Source: Alphaproteobacteria bacterium UBA4588
GTDB taxonomy: Bacteria; Pseudomonadota; Alphaproteobacteria; Rhodobacterales; Rhodobacteraceae
DNA length: 64,000 nt
Direction: 5' to 3'
Assembly: GCA_905182195.1 (NCBI GenBank)
Contig: CAJJAW010000008.1
Coordinates: forward strand, 124,001-188,000
A model generated the notes under the pieces. That model worked only from the letters and a program-made list of their open reading frames with translations. It made no database searches and was not told the DNA's origin. Position 1 is the first letter of the stretch, and the number at the start of each line of letters is the position of its first letter. Below, piece after piece: positions 45,632 through 55,636 of the stretch. The position numbers and the translations under genes are program-made.

Positions 45632-47768
45632 CTTCGAAAGAAGTTATATCCTGCGCCAACGTCGGGTCACGATGCCGATTGATCTCTGCAACGTCGTTCT
45701 CTGCTTCCAACGCGGTTAACACCATGTGCAATTGTGACACATCCCGCAATTCCAAGTCGATAATCAATTTAAAATAGTCTGGTTTGCGATCCACAAAATA
45801 CATATCTGATATATTTGCCTTCTGGTCGCCGATCAAAGTGCAAATATGACCCATAACCCCAGCACCATTTCGGATAGTCACTTCGATACGCACAGGATGG
45901 GTCGCAGCATGTAGGCCATCATGCCAAGCCAAATCCAACCAGCGATCCATTTGTTTTTCATAATGCAGAAGATTGGGGCAATCGATCGTATGCACTACAA
46001 CACCTTGACCACGAAAGGTTATGCCAACAATTCGTTCGCCCGGTAGGGGATTGCAACAAGCAGCATGCGCAAAATTTTGTCCTGGCTCCAGACCGATCAC
46101 GGCAAGGGCAGCCTCTACCTCATCGGTTGAGCGCACTTTGAGGTTGGGATAAAGTTCTGCAACCACTTCACGGGCAGCAATCTCAGCGCTGCCAAGACGC
46201 GCCAAAAGCTCATCCGCATTAGGTAGGCCAAAGTGTTTTGCAGCAGTACTTAAAGCTCGGTCCGTGGACTTTTTATTTACATTTTCAAACGCAACCCGAG
46301 CAAACTCACGTCCTAGATTGATAAATTTTTCTCGGTCCACTTCACGTAGACTGCGCCTAATAGCGGTTTTAGCACGCCCAGTCGCTGCAATATCAATCCA
46401 ACTGGCCGGCGGAGTTTGGCCCTCTGCAGTAATTATTTCCACAGATTGTCCATTACGCAGGCGTGTCCAAAGCGGCACTCGGATCCCATCCACCTTCGCC
46501 GACACGCAAGCTGACCCGATCCGGGTGTGGATGGAATAGGCAAAATCGATCGGTGTTGCGCCACGAGGCAGCTTGATGACTTCACCCTTCGGCGTAAAGC
46601 AAAACACCTGGTCAGTGTACATTTCCAGCTTAAACGCCTCAAAAAACTCACCGTCGTCACCCTCAGGCCCAAACCGTTCCGTCAGAGACGCAATCCAAGC
46701 CGATGGATCGCGAGCAAAAGGGTTTTCAACCCGCGCACCATCACGATATGACCATGTCGCTGCTGCGCCTTTTTCAGCAACTTGATGCATAGCCTTGGTG
46801 CGTATCTGCACCTCAACTCGACGCGCATTTCGTCCAGAGACCGTGGTATGGATGCTACGATAGCCGTTAGTTTTGGGTTGGCTAATATAATCTTTAAACC
46901 TACCAGGCACTGACCGCCAGCGTTGGTGAATTACACCCAAAACACGGTAACAATCGGCTTCACCACCCACGATAACACGAAATCCATATATGTCAGATAG
47001 ACGAGAAAACGATAACTCCTTTGTCTGCATTTTACGCCAAATAGAATATGGCTTTTTAGCGCGGCCTTGTATTTCAGCCAGAATACGTTCGCTCGCCATC
47101 TCCGCAAGTAAATCACACTTTATTTGTTCAACCACATCGCCAGTCTCATTTTGTAATTTGATGAATCGGCGAATAATGGACTGCCGACCCTCAGGATTCA
47201 GAACTTGAAACGCAAGGTCTTCAAGCTCTTCACGGAGCCAGTGCATACCCATCCGGCCAGCAAGTGGCGCATAGATATCCATTGTTTCACGGGCTTTTTG
47301 CTGCTGTTTCGCCGGGCTCATCGAGCGAATGGTGCGCATATTGTGCAAACGGTCTGCCAATTTGACTAAAGTCACCCGAATGTCTTTCGACGTAGCCATA
47401 ATCAATTTTCGAAAGTTTTCGGCCTGCTTGTTCACTGTGGAAGACAACTGCAGATTGGTAAGCTTAGTCACTCCGTCAACAAGGTCAGCTATTTCATGAC
47501 TAAATAGCTCCTCAACATCGGTATATTTAGCTTTTGTGTCCTCAATCGTATCATGCAGAAGAGCAGTGATGATCGACGCATCATCTAGCTGCTGGTCGGC
47601 AAGTAAACATGCCACAGCTACCGGATGGGTATAATAAGGTTCGCCAGAACGGCGCATCTGCCCTTCATGCATCTCGCAACAAAAATTATAAGCTTTAGTT
47701 ATAAGAGCAACGTTAGTTGACGGGTTATAAGCGCGTATCAGACCGATCAGGTCATCGGCAGTGATCAT
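45606..47768 (-). CDS. rsh: (p)ppGpp synthetase/hydrolase, RelA/SpoT homologue
   Basis: Single long RSH enzyme of alphaproteobacteria that makes and degrades the alarmone (p)ppGpp. 720 residues: HD hydrolase domain (THPVAVACLLADQQLDD, ALLHDTIEDTKAKY and VKLADRLHNMRT), synthetase domain (FSRLSDIYGFRVIVGG, EKGAAATWSYRDG), TGS domain (CFTPKGEVIKLPRGATPIDF) and a C-terminal ACT domain. It lies directly downstream of rpoZ, coupling stringent response and RNA polymerase omega. Confidence 0.96.
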   Translation of the reverse strand: MITADDLIGLIRAYNPSTNVALITKAYNFCCEMHEGQMRRSGEPYYTHPVAVACLLADQQLDDASIITALLHDTIEDTKAKYTDVEELFSHEIADLVDGVTKLTNLQLSSTVNKQAENFRKLIMATSKDIRVTLVKLADRLHNMRTIRSMSPAKQQQKARETMDIYAPLAGRMGMHWLREELEDLAFQVLNPEGRQSIIRRFIKLQNETGDVVEQIKCDLLAEMASERILAEIQGRAKKPYSIWRKMQTKELSFSRLSDIYGFRVIVGGEADCYRVLGVIHQRWRSVPGRFKDYISQPKTNGYRSIHTTVSGRNARRVEVQIRTKAMHQVAEKGAAATWSYRDGARVENPFARDPSAWIASLTERFGPEGDDGEFFEAFKLEMYTDQVFCFTPKGEVIKLPRGATPIDFAYSIHTRIGSACVSAKVDGIRVPLWTRLRNGQSVEIITAEGQTPPASWIDIAATGRAKTAIRRSLREVDREKFINLGREFARVAFENVNKKSTDRALSTAAKHFGLPNADELLARLGSAEIAAREVVAELYPNLKVRSTDEVEAALAVIGLEPGQNFAHAACCNPLPGERIVGITFRGQGVVVHTIDCPNLLHYEKQMDRWLDLAWHDGLHAATHPVRIEVTIRNGAGVMGHICTLIGDQKANISDMYFVDRKPDYFKLIIDLELRDVSQLHMVLTALEAENDVAEINRHRDPTLAQDITSFEGEWDKVGV

Positions 47769-47780
47769 GCGCTCACTTCC

Positions 47781-48134
47781 TTAAGGCTTGCTTTGAGCTT
47801 CCATCAAGGCACGCAAAAGTTTTTCATCATTTAAATCATCTTCGGCAGGCTTGTCTGGCTCGCCACCCATCAGCAAGGCCATAGAATCTTCTTCAGGCTC
47901 GTCAATTTCGATTTGCGTTTGATTACTTTCGATAAGACGCTCTAGCAGGTCGCCAACCATCTGAGTTTCGTCTGCAATTTCACGCAAGGATACAACAGGG
48001 TTTTTATCATTGTCGCGATCCACGGTTACCGGCGATCCACTGGCGATTTCGCGGGCCCGGTGGGACGCTAGCATAACTAGATCGAAGCGATTTGGTACTT
48101 TATCTACACAATCTTCAACTGTGACACGCGCCAT
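47781..48134 (-). CDS. rpoZ: RNA polymerase omega subunit
   Basis: Small RNA polymerase subunit that assists assembly and binds (p)ppGpp. 117 residues: [20 protein letters not shown] then [13 protein letters not shown] are the omega signature; the C-terminus is an acidic extension common in alphaproteobacteria. Precedes rsh by 12 nt. Confidence 0.97.
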   Translation of the reverse strand: MARVTVEDCVDKVPNRFDLVMLASHRAREIASGSPVTVDRDNDKNPVVSLREIADETQMVGDLLERLIESNQTQIEIDEPEEDSMALLMGGEPDKPAEDDLNDEKLLRALMEAQSKP

Positions 48135-48209
48135 GACGAATCTCCTGCACCTGTAATGAAGCTTGCTACTTAGGAGTGAACGTAAAGAAACGCAAGAGTG
48201 AAATGCGCA

Positions 48210-48809
48210 TTATGGCTCTGGCATCGGCCGCAGGGCATCACGATCAGCTACTGACAAACGGCCATACATTTGCTGCACCGTCAGCCCAAAGACAGGGTGG
48301 CGCCAGTCAGGGACTATATCCATTAAGGGGCCTAAGACAAAGGCACGGTCCTGCAGTCGCGGGTGCGGCAAGATCATTTCTGTAGGCGTTTGTTGTATCT
48401 GCTGTGAAAGCGGCATGTCTCGCCATTGCGCATAGCCATTCAGGGATGGAGCAATAATATCCCCAAAAGTCAACAAATCTAAGTCTAACACTCTCCCACT
48501 CCACCTGGTATCACGCGCACGACCAAAAATTTTTTCTATATCGTGTAAAATATTTAAAAGCTCATTTGCTTTGCCTTGAAACTTAAACTCAACGGCTCCA
48601 TTCACATAATCTGGGCCATAGCCAACCGGGAAACAAGGAGTAGAGAAAAACCTACTTCGGTACATCAAGCTATTGGTGCGCCAACGCAAATTTGAAATTG
48701 CGTAACACAAAGTTTTTTCGGGCTCACCCACAGAAGAGGGTAGATTTGCACCAAGTGCTACTAATGCACTTTTTTGGACCGGTTTTGAGTCAATTTGCAT
48801 TTGTAACAT
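48210..48809 (-). CDS. folK: 6-hydroxymethyl-7,8-dihydropterin pyrophosphokinase
   Basis: Transfers pyrophosphate from ATP to the pterin in folate synthesis. 199 residues with VALGANLPSSVGEPEKTL at the N-terminus, DTRWSGRVLDLDLLTFGD near 97 (Mg2+/ATP site) and LPHPRLQDRAFVLGPL near 143. Start ATG 48809, or 48800, without a clear ribosome-binding site; a 16-bp tandem duplication lies immediately before it. Confidence 0.94.
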   Translation of the reverse strand: MLQMQIDSKPVQKSALVALGANLPSSVGEPEKTLCYAISNLRWRTNSLMYRSRFFSTPCFPVGYGPDYVNGAVEFKFQGKANELLNILHDIEKIFGRARDTRWSGRVLDLDLLTFGDIIAPSLNGYAQWRDMPLSQQIQQTPTEMILPHPRLQDRAFVLGPLMDIVPDWRHPVFGLTVQQMYGRLSVADRDALRPMPEP

Positions 48810-48810
48810 T

Positions 48811-48842
48811 TACATGGCTTGTCTTATACATGGCTTGTCTTA
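48811..48842. repeat. Perfect 16-bp tandem duplication upstream of folK
   Basis: TACATGGCTTGTCTTA occurs twice head to tail (48811-48826 and 48827-48842). It begins one base before the folK start codon region and so forms the translation initiation region of folK. Confidence 0.9.
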
Positions 48843-48939
48843 CTTAATATTATTAGGATCTTTTCTCCTATATAATTATAGACTTCGCGCACGCACACTA
48901 CAACAGATGAAACCTAATAATACTTAAAAGGATGTTTTA

Positions 48940-49494
48940 ATGTTTTATCGCGATGAGCGTTTGGCTCTCCTTATTGATGGAGTAAATTTATACTCAGCAG
49001 CAAAGGCTCTTGAGTTTGATATAGACTATAAATTACTACGGCATGAGTTCATGAACCGCGGCAAAATGCTGCGTGCAATTTATTATACTGCGCTACTTGA
49101 AAATGATGAATATTCCCCGGTCCGTCCACTGGTAGACTGGCTGAATTACAATGGCTTCACCATGGTGACGAAAGCAGCCAAAGAATTTACTGATAGTCAA
49201 GGGCGCCGGAAAATTAAAGGTAACATGGATATTGAATTAACTGTCGACGCAATGGAATTAGCGCCGCATGTCGATCATATTGTATTGTTCTCAGGTGATG
49301 GCGATTTCCGTCCAATGGTTGAAAGCATTCAGCGCCAAGGCGTTCGCGTTTCCGTTGTTTCAACAATCAGAACCAATCCGCCGATGCTTGCGGATGAACT
49401 TCGTCGCCAATGCGATAACTTTATCGAGTTGGATGATTTGCGTGATGCCATTGGCCGTCCAGTACGCGAAACTGATGACAATGCCACTAACTGA
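48940..49494 (+). CDS. NYN-domain (LabA/DUF88-like) protein
   Basis: 184-residue PIN-like fold protein, predicted RNase. The NYN core is visible: LALLIDGVNLYSAAKAL near 6, AIYYTALLENDEYSP near 42, KIKGNMDIELTVDAMEL near 87 and HIVLFSGDGDFRPMVES near 108, with the acidic residues needed for metal binding (Asp9 region, Asp93, Asp115, Asp117). It may act in RNA turnover. It lies alone upstream of ispH. Confidence 0.9.
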   Translation: MFYRDERLALLIDGVNLYSAAKALEFDIDYKLLRHEFMNRGKMLRAIYYTALLENDEYSPVRPLVDWLNYNGFTMVTKAAKEFTDSQGRRKIKGNMDIELTVDAMELAPHVDHIVLFSGDGDFRPMVESIQRQGVRVSVVSTIRTNPPMLADELRRQCDNFIELDDLRDAIGRPVRETDDNATN

Positions 49495-49558
49495 CGGTGA
49501 ATAAACCAGACCGCACTCTGGACGATCCAGCCAGGCAAGACTAGTTTCCGGGTAAAGG

Positions 49559-50518
49559 ATGCCAAACATGCCAAAACCCCACCTCAAACTATACCTTGCG
49601 GCCCCGCGTGGGTTTTGTGCGGGCGTTGACCGTGCCATCAAAATTGTTGAATTGGCCCTACAAAAATGGGGTGCCCCAGTTTATGTCCGACACGAAATTG
49701 TGCATAATAAATTCGTAGTAGATAGTCTGCGTGACAAGGGCGCTATTTTTGTCCAGGAACTTGATCAATGCCCCGACGATCGCCCCGTCATTTTTTCAGC
49801 TCATGGAGTTCCAAAATCCGTTCCAAATGCCGCCCATGCGCGCAATATGATTTTTGTAGATGCAACCTGCCCATTAGTCAGCAAAGTTCATATTGAAGCG
49901 GAGCGGCATAGCCAAAACGGTTTGCAGATGATCATGATTGGCCATGCAGGACATCCAGAGACAGTAGGCACTATAGGGCAACTACCAGATGGGGAAGTAC
50001 TTTTGGTCGAAACCGAAGTCGACGTAGCCCAAGTTCAAGTCCGTGATGCGGACCAGCTAGCCTATATAACACAAACCACACTATCTGTGGACGACACAGC
50101 CGGGATCGTGGCAGCTTTGCAAAGCCGCTTTCCAAAAATAATAGGCCCACACAAAGAAGACATCTGCTACGCAACCACCAATCGCCAAGAAGCTGTAAAA
50201 GCAATTGCACCACTTTCCGACGCACTTTTAGTTGTCGGCTCCCCAAACTCATCAAACTCTAAGCGTCTGGTGGAAGTCGCCTCACGCGCAGGCTGCAGCT
50301 ATACGCAACTGGTGCAACAGGCCACGGATATTGATTGGCGTGCCCTACATGGGATCAAAAGCATTGGTATTACGGCGGGCGCCTCCGCACCAGATGTTTT
50401 GATCCAAGAAGTGGTAAATGCCTTTTCCGATTACTATAATGTATCTGTAAAAACTGTTGAAACTACCAAAGAAAATGTGAGTTTCAAAGTACCACGCGTC
50501 TTGCGTGACGCAAAATGA
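49559..50518 (+). CDS. ispH: 4-hydroxy-3-methylbut-2-enyl diphosphate reductase
   Basis: Last step of the MEP isoprenoid pathway; a 4Fe-4S enzyme producing IPP and DMAPP. 319 residues with the three cluster cysteines in [23 protein letters not shown] and [14 protein letters not shown] 49559 or 49568 (the latter has AAAGGA at good spacing). Confidence 0.97.
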   Translation: MPNMPKPHLKLYLAAPRGFCAGVDRAIKIVELALQKWGAPVYVRHEIVHNKFVVDSLRDKGAIFVQELDQCPDDRPVIFSAHGVPKSVPNAAHARNMIFVDATCPLVSKVHIEAERHSQNGLQMIMIGHAGHPETVGTIGQLPDGEVLLVETEVDVAQVQVRDADQLAYITQTTLSVDDTAGIVAALQSRFPKIIGPHKEDICYATTNRQEAVKAIAPLSDALLVVGSPNSSNSKRLVEVASRAGCSYTQLVQQATDIDWRALHGIKSIGITAGASAPDVLIQEVVNAFSDYYNVSVKTVETTKENVSFKVPRVLRDAK

Positions 50519-50600
50519 TAGCCCAAATATTCAGTGTTATTAATGACCTTACGGGCCTGAGCTCAACAGGTCCTATACTCCAACAGAAAAACCACATATC

Positions 50601-51188
50601 ATGACCGACGTACAAACACTTGCCGTGTATGATGTAAGAATTGAAGACTATCTGCGCCTCACCCAAGCGCCACCCAGCAAATCTCTTTTGGCTTTTATTA
50701 GCGCAATTCCTAAAGGCGGGCGAGTGCTGGATTTAGGTTGTGGCCCAGGGCTTGCTGCTGCCGAAATGGCAAGCCAGGGCCTTCAGGTTGACGCTACCGA
50801 TGGCAGCGAGGCTATGGTTGCAGCCGCGGCCAAACACCCAGGTGTCAAAGCCAAACAAGCCACCTTTGACAGAATGCCAACTGCTGCGACTTACCATGGT
50901 ATTTATGCAAATTTTTCACTGCTACACGCCACACGCTCAAACTTTTCGCGCTACATCCAGGCCTGCCACACAGCTCTGCACTCCAGCGGTATTTTGCATT
51001 TGGGTATGAAGCTTGGCCGAGGCGAAAAACGCGATGCGCTTGGCCGGTTCTATACCTATTATGCTGCCGACGAACTTGCTGATGTGCTAACCACTGCAGG
51101 ATTTACGATCACCTTTCAGCGCGAGGGAAAAGAACTTGGGTTAGCCGGCGATGTGGAGCCTTTTATAATGATGACCGCTTATGCGTAG
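50601..51188 (+). CDS. Class I SAM-dependent methyltransferase
   Basis: 195 residues. Motif [20 protein letters not shown] near 38 and motif [19 protein letters not shown] near 60 fit a small Rossmann methyltransferase. Substrate not readable. Its stop overlaps the start of rnhA, so it is co-translated with it. Confidence 0.9.
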   Translation: MTDVQTLAVYDVRIEDYLRLTQAPPSKSLLAFISAIPKGGRVLDLGCGPGLAAAEMASQGLQVDATDGSEAMVAAAAKHPGVKAKQATFDRMPTAATYHGIYANFSLLHATRSNFSRYIQACHTALHSSGILHLGMKLGRGEKRDALGRFYTYYAADELADVLTTAGFTITFQREGKELGLAGDVEPFIMMTAYA

Positions 51189-51633
51189 CTTAATTGCCTA
51201 TACTGACGGCGCCTGTAGTGGCAACCCGGGACCGGGCGGCTGGGGCGTGGTGCTACAGGCCAAATCTGGCTCAGGCGTCACCAAACAACGCGAGCTGAAA
51301 GGTGGCGCTCAGGAGACCACCAACAACCGCATGGAACTGATGGCCGCAATCTCGGCGCTGGAAGCCCTGTCACGGAGCTCAACCATCACCGTGGTGACCG
51401 ACAGTGTTTATGTCAAAGACGGCGTGACCAAATGGATTTTTGACTGGAAAAAAAACGGTTGGAAAACTGCAGCCAAAAAGCCCGTGAAGAACGAAGACCT
51501 GTGGAAGCAACTCGACGCCGCCCAAGCCCAACATGCAGTCACTTGGGAATGGATCAAAGGCCACGCAGGCCACCCTGAAAACGAACTGGCCGACGAACTT
51601 GCCCGCGCTGGAATGGCGCCTTTTAAAGAGTGA
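51181..51633 (+). CDS. rnhA: Ribonuclease HI
   Basis: Cleaves the RNA strand of RNA:DNA hybrids. 150 residues with all four catalytic acidic residues: Asp in [14 protein letters not shown], Glu in [11 protein letters not shown], Asp in VVTDSVYV and Asp in [10 protein letters not shown]. Complete, coupled to the upstream methyltransferase. Confidence 0.97.
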   Translation: MRSLIAYTDGACSGNPGPGGWGVVLQAKSGSGVTKQRELKGGAQETTNNRMELMAAISALEALSRSSTITVVTDSVYVKDGVTKWIFDWKKNGWKTAAKKPVKNEDLWKQLDAAQAQHAVTWEWIKGHAGHPENELADELARAGMAPFKE

Positions 51634-51659
51634 AGTCGTATTGAATTGGGACAAAAACC

Positions 51660-51893
51660 ATGGATAACCGAAAACTCACCTCGATATTTGAAATAATAGG
51701 CTCGGTGCTGGCTATGATCTATGCCTTGTTGATCGCAAGCAATACTGGGAACGAAATTCTCGGCTTCACCTTGCTATTTATCTCGGCCAGCCTGTTCGCC
51801 GCCTGGGCAGTCATCGACCACCGCTGGACGTTTTTGCTGCTCCAAGTCTTCTATGCCGCTTCCGCCATCATTGGCTTGATCCGTTGGGCTTGA
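51660..51893 (+). CDS. Small membrane protein (three helices), conserved hypothetical
   Basis: 77 residues, almost entirely three hydrophobic helices (FEIIGSVLAMIYALLIA, FTLLFISASLFAAWAVI, LLQVFYAASAIIGLI), with DHRW between helix two and three. It recalls CBU_0592-type membrane proteins. ATG 51660 lies 26 nt after rnhA. Function unknown. Confidence 0.75.
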   Translation: MDNRKLTSIFEIIGSVLAMIYALLIASNTGNEILGFTLLFISASLFAAWAVIDHRWTFLLLQVFYAASAIIGLIRWA

Positions 51894-51925
51894 TCAGGAT
51901 GCCGGTTGCTCAGGCTTAAGGCGAT

Positions 51926-52825
51926 CTACTCCAACAGCTCCGGCAGGCTGTGGCCCTGAAAAAATGCTTCAGCGGTTTGGGCTGTTTTGCCGGCCTGTTG
52001 CAGAGTTGTTAGAATAACGGAACCATCACCACAGGCTATTTCACTGGCTTGCAACACCTGTCCCGGCACGCCTGCACCGTCCGATAGGCAGGAGGCGAGA
52101 ACCTTTAGCCGTTGATCGTCCATCATGCACCAAGCGCCCGGGAAGGGCGACAGGCCACGGATTTGGCGGTCGATCTCGACAGCAGAGCGAGTCCAATCAA
52201 TTCGGGCTTCTAATTTGTCGACCTTAGTGGCGTAGCTTAGGCCTTCCTCGACCTGAGGCACGCAGGCATGGCCCGCAAGATCTGCCAAAACATCAACAAC
52301 AGCCGTAGAGCCCGTAACAGCCAATCGGTCGTGTAATTGAGCTGTAGTTTCGCTGGCACCGATGTCTAAGCTGCGCCGAATGCGCACCGGGCCAGTGTCC
52401 AGCCCAGCATCCATTTGCGTAATACACACACCAGTCGTCTGGTCTCCAGCCATGATCGCCCGGTGAATGGGGGCCGCCCCCCGCCAGCGTGGCAATAGGC
52501 TGGCGTGAATATTCAAACAACCCTGTTTGGGCATGTCCAAAAGCGCTTGCGGCAAGATCAACCCATAGGCCACCACGACGGCGATATCAGCGTCATGGTC
52601 TGCGAAAGCCACCACATCTGCAGGATCACGAAAGTTTACCGGGGTAAAGATAGGCCAGCCACGCGTCTGGGCCAACTGATGCACAGGCGATGGCCGCAGT
52701 TTTAGGCCCCGGCCTGACTTGCGGGGGGGCTGACTGTAGACCGCCACAATCTCATGACCTGCTGCGGCCAAAGCCTCGAGGGCGGTGACGGAAAACTCCG
52801 GCGTACCCATGAACACTACACGCAT
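51926..52825 (-). CDS. fmt: Methionyl-tRNA formyltransferase
   Basis: Formylates initiator methionyl-tRNA. 299 residues: [20 protein letters not shown] at the start, [18 protein letters not shown] (catalytic Asn/His region) near 107, and the C-terminal RNA-binding domain [11 protein letters not shown] near 229. It follows the two deformylase genes, the usual def-fmt arrangement. Confidence 0.96.
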   Translation of the reverse strand: MRVVFMGTPEFSVTALEALAAAGHEIVAVYSQPPRKSGRGLKLRPSPVHQLAQTRGWPIFTPVNFRDPADVVAFADHDADIAVVVAYGLILPQALLDMPKQGCLNIHASLLPRWRGAAPIHRAIMAGDQTTGVCITQMDAGLDTGPVRIRRSLDIGASETTAQLHDRLAVTGSTAVVDVLADLAGHACVPQVEEGLSYATKVDKLEARIDWTRSAVEIDRQIRGLSPFPGAWCMMDDQRLKVLASCLSDGAGVPGQVLQASEIACGDGSVILTTLQQAGKTAQTAEAFFQGHSLPELLE

Positions 52826-53310
52826 TGCTTGCGGGCCTTTTTAATCATCATATCGCGCTTGAGTTTCGACAGATTATCAAAATACATCCGTCCATTCAGA
52901 TGGTCCACTTGATGTTGCAGCGAGCGCGCCCAAAGCCCGACCAGATCCTTTTCCTGCATGGCGCCAGTCTCATCCATGTAGCGAACATTCACGCCACTTG
53001 AACGTTTAATTTGGGCTGAAACATTAGGTAGATTGGGACTAGCTTCCTCTCCCATCTCAAATTTGGCCGACGCATGAAGAATTTTGGGATTGGCCATCCG
53101 CAGAACCTGGCTGCGTGCCGAGGAGGCATCAACAACCGCCAGACGCAGGCCAATGCCCAATTGCGGTGCCGCCAAACCAACACAGAGCATCGCCTCCATA
53201 ACTGCAATCATATCTTGCCAAATCTCAAAAATCTCTGGCGTAATTTCAGATACAGTTTCAGCTTTAGCCCTCAAACACGGATTTGGCCAAGGAACAATAT
53301 GACGGGTCAT
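52816..53310 (-). CDS. Degenerate peptide deformylase-like protein
   Basis: 164 residues with the deformylase fold: motif 1 [16 protein letters not shown] is intact, but motif 2, normally EGCLS with the metal cysteine, is here EASPN, and motif 3 HExDH is HQVDH, with Gln replacing the catalytic Glu. This would not catalyse deformylation. It overlaps fmt and the true def, so it is co-expressed with them; a regulatory or different role is likely. The same degenerate form occurs in other Rhodobacteraceae, as far as I recall. Confidence 0.88.
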   Translation of the reverse strand: MTRHIVPWPNPCLRAKAETVSEITPEIFEIWQDMIAVMEAMLCVGLAAPQLGIGLRLAVVDASSARSQVLRMANPKILHASAKFEMGEEASPNLPNVSAQIKRSSGVNVRYMDETGAMQEKDLVGLWARSLQHQVDHLNGRMYFDNLSKLKRDMMIKKARKQCV

Positions 53311-53828
53311 GGCCGGGCCTGCTCACGCTTCAGCTTTTGCATTTTTCGGGTGATCATCTGGCGGCGCATCGGCTTTAGGTGATCAATGAATAGCTTGCCA
53401 TTCAAATGATCCAGCTCATGCTGCGCACAGGTTGCCCAGAGCCCATCAAAGCGCTGCTTGTGGATCTGGCCATCAAGGCCAAGCCATTGCAACTCCACTG
53501 CAGCGGGCCGCTCCACATCGCCGTATTGTTCTGGGATTGACAGGCAACCCTCTTCATATGTACTCAGATCCTCCGAAAGCCACAGTATCTCAGGGTTCAT
53601 AATCACTATCGGGCAAGGAACCTCTCCCTCATCTTTTACGCAATCCATCACAAACATGCGGGCCATCACCCCAACCTGGGGCGCTGCCAGACCAATGCCG
53701 GGAGCATCATACATGGTTTCCAGCATATCATCAGCCAACCGCGTGAGTGCTGTCGTAACCCTGACTACAGGGGCCGCTATTTTCTTTAAGCGTGGGTCGG
53801 GGTGGATCAATATGGGGCGCAATGTCAT
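53307..53828 (-). CDS. def: Peptide deformylase
   Basis: Removes the formyl group from new polypeptides. 173 residues with motif 1 GIGLAAPQVG, motif 2 EEGCLSIP and motif 3 HELDHLNGKLF all intact. ATG 53828 (MTLRPILIHPDPRL) is preferred over the frame extension from 53864. First of def, def-like, fmt. Confidence 0.96.
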   Translation of the reverse strand: MTLRPILIHPDPRLKKIAAPVVRVTTALTRLADDMLETMYDAPGIGLAAPQVGVMARMFVMDCVKDEGEVPCPIVIMNPEILWLSEDLSTYEEGCLSIPEQYGDVERPAAVELQWLGLDGQIHKQRFDGLWATCAQHELDHLNGKLFIDHLKPMRRQMITRKMQKLKREQARP

Positions 53829-54031
53829 ATGACACCTGATATTCAAACCCGCGCTACAGCGCAATTCCTCAAGGCAAGTTTCTTGGTATCTTTTTCAACT
53901 AAGCCTTCACTTGAGCTACATTAGGGTCAAATCTCACTTCTATTGCCTGTATCCACCTCAAACAGAACCACTTCTCTCTTGATCCTCAGCCCAGCCCAGA
54001 TACTCTGAAAACAATTGTTTTAGGAAATATT

Positions 54032-55198
54032 ATGAACTTTGACGAACATATAGACCGCCGCAATACGCATTCAGCAAAATGGGACACGATGGAAATGCTC
54101 TATGGGGTATCTCCAAATGACGGCCTTTCCATGTGGGTGGCCGATATGGATTTTCGTCCACCAAAAATAGTGCAAGATAAACTGACTGAGTTACTCGATC
54201 ATGGAGTTTATGGCTATTTTGGCGATGACGGGCCATACTTAGATGCAATCCAATGGTGGATGAAGCATCGCCATGGCTGGGAGGTCCCACGCGATGGCGT
54301 GTTTACAACCCACGGGTTGGTCAACGGTACGGCAATGTGTATAGATACGTTCACTACCCCAGGCGACGGCATCGTCCTGTTTACACCGGTCTATTATGCC
54401 TTCGCAAAGGTAATACACGCAAATAACCGTGAAGTCATTGAACTGCCGTTGTTCAACGATAATGGGCGCTACGAGATGGACTTTGAGGCCTATGATGCAG
54501 TCTTGCCAGCTCATGCTAGGATGATTGTCCTTTGTTCTCCACACAATCCAGGCGGACGGATTTGGAGCCGCACCGAATTGGAACAAGTCGCCGCGTTCGC
54601 CAAGCGCCATGACCTAATTCTAGTCAGTGATGAGATCCACCATGATCTGACCTTTGGGCTCAAACATACTCCGATGGCACTGATCGAAGGTATCTCCGAT
54701 CGGTTGATCATGATGACAGCTAGCACAAAAACTTTTAACATAGCGGGCAGCCATACGGGCAATGTCATCATTGAAGATCCAGACTTGCGTGCACAATTTT
54801 CCCAACGGATGCAGGGGCTCGGCTTGTCTCCAAATGCCTTTGGCATGCATATGGCCACAGCAGCCTACTCACCCGAGGGTGCTAAATGGGTGGATGAATT
54901 AGTACATTACTTAGACGAAAACCACAAAATATTTAATGCAGGCATAAATGCCATCCCGGGTGTGAAAACGATGGAATTAGAGTCCACATACTTAGCTTGG
55001 GTCGACTTTTCAGGGACGGGCATGCCCCTGACTGATGTAATTGAGCGCGTACAGAAGCAGGCTAAAATTGCTGCCAATCATGGGCCAACGTATGGGAGCG
55101 GCGGCGAAAATTTCTTACGGTTTAACATTGGTACCACCCGGAAAAATATTGAACGTGCTGTAGCAAATATGCAGGCGGCTTTTTCAGATTTACAATAA
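54032..55198 (+). CDS. patB: PatB/MalY-family PLP aminotransferase (cystathionine beta-lyase-like)
   Basis: 388-residue fold-type I PLP enzyme, typical of C-S lyases (cystathionine beta-lyase, MalY, PatB). The PLP lysine is in ASTKTFNIAGSHTG near 230; VSDEIHHDLTF near 192 holds the Asp contacting the pyridine ring; CSPHNPGGRIW near 165 and NFLRFNIGTTR near the C-terminus fit the family. Substrate not certain. Confidence 0.88.
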   Translation: MNFDEHIDRRNTHSAKWDTMEMLYGVSPNDGLSMWVADMDFRPPKIVQDKLTELLDHGVYGYFGDDGPYLDAIQWWMKHRHGWEVPRDGVFTTHGLVNGTAMCIDTFTTPGDGIVLFTPVYYAFAKVIHANNREVIELPLFNDNGRYEMDFEAYDAVLPAHARMIVLCSPHNPGGRIWSRTELEQVAAFAKRHDLILVSDEIHHDLTFGLKHTPMALIEGISDRLIMMTASTKTFNIAGSHTGNVIIEDPDLRAQFSQRMQGLGLSPNAFGMHMATAAYSPEGAKWVDELVHYLDENHKIFNAGINAIPGVKTMELESTYLAWVDFSGTGMPLTDVIERVQKQAKIAANHGPTYGSGGENFLRFNIGTTRKNIERAVANMQAAFSDLQ

Positions 55199-55207
55199 AG
55201 TGAACCG

Positions 55208-55558
55208 TTAGCTCTGCCCGATCAAAGCGATAGGCCCATTCTCCACACGTTCAAAATCAAGTGGGGCAGTCTTGACGGCGCGGGTATTACGCTTGAATTC
55301 ATAGCGCATTTCGCTGCCCTCCTCTTCGGAGGCGACAATCAGACACTGATAAAGGTGGATACTCCCATCGTAAAGATCCACTAATCCGCGCAGCTGTGGT
55401 GCGTCTTCTAAATCTACCGAAAACCCACCATCCCAGTATTTGAGCACGGTTAATGTTTCGGATCCAGACTGTACCCGTAATCGACTTTTACTATGGAGGG
55501 CCTGCTTGCGGGCAGCCTCTAAACCATCGGCCACTTCTTTTGGCAAAAATGTCGTCAT
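55208..55558 (-). CDS. Conserved hypothetical protein
   Basis: 116 residues from ATG 55558: helical N-terminus (LPKEVADGLEAARKQAL) then beta-rich domain with LRVQSGSETLTVLKYWDGGF and LRGLVDLYDGSIHLYQCLIV. The look is of a PilZ-like or other small beta fold; no family is claimed. A frame extension from 55621 is possible. It lies between patB (convergent) and cobM. Confidence 0.7.
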   Translation of the reverse strand: MTTFLPKEVADGLEAARKQALHSKSRLRVQSGSETLTVLKYWDGGFSVDLEDAPQLRGLVDLYDGSIHLYQCLIVASEEEGSEMRYEFKRNTRAVKTAPLDFERVENGPIALIGQS

Positions 55559-55636
55559 TTTGGTTTCTCCCCAGCTAACAGCGTGCGCGGGTTTCACTGC
55601 ATGGTCAAGCAAACGATTCAAAAACAGTATTTGACG

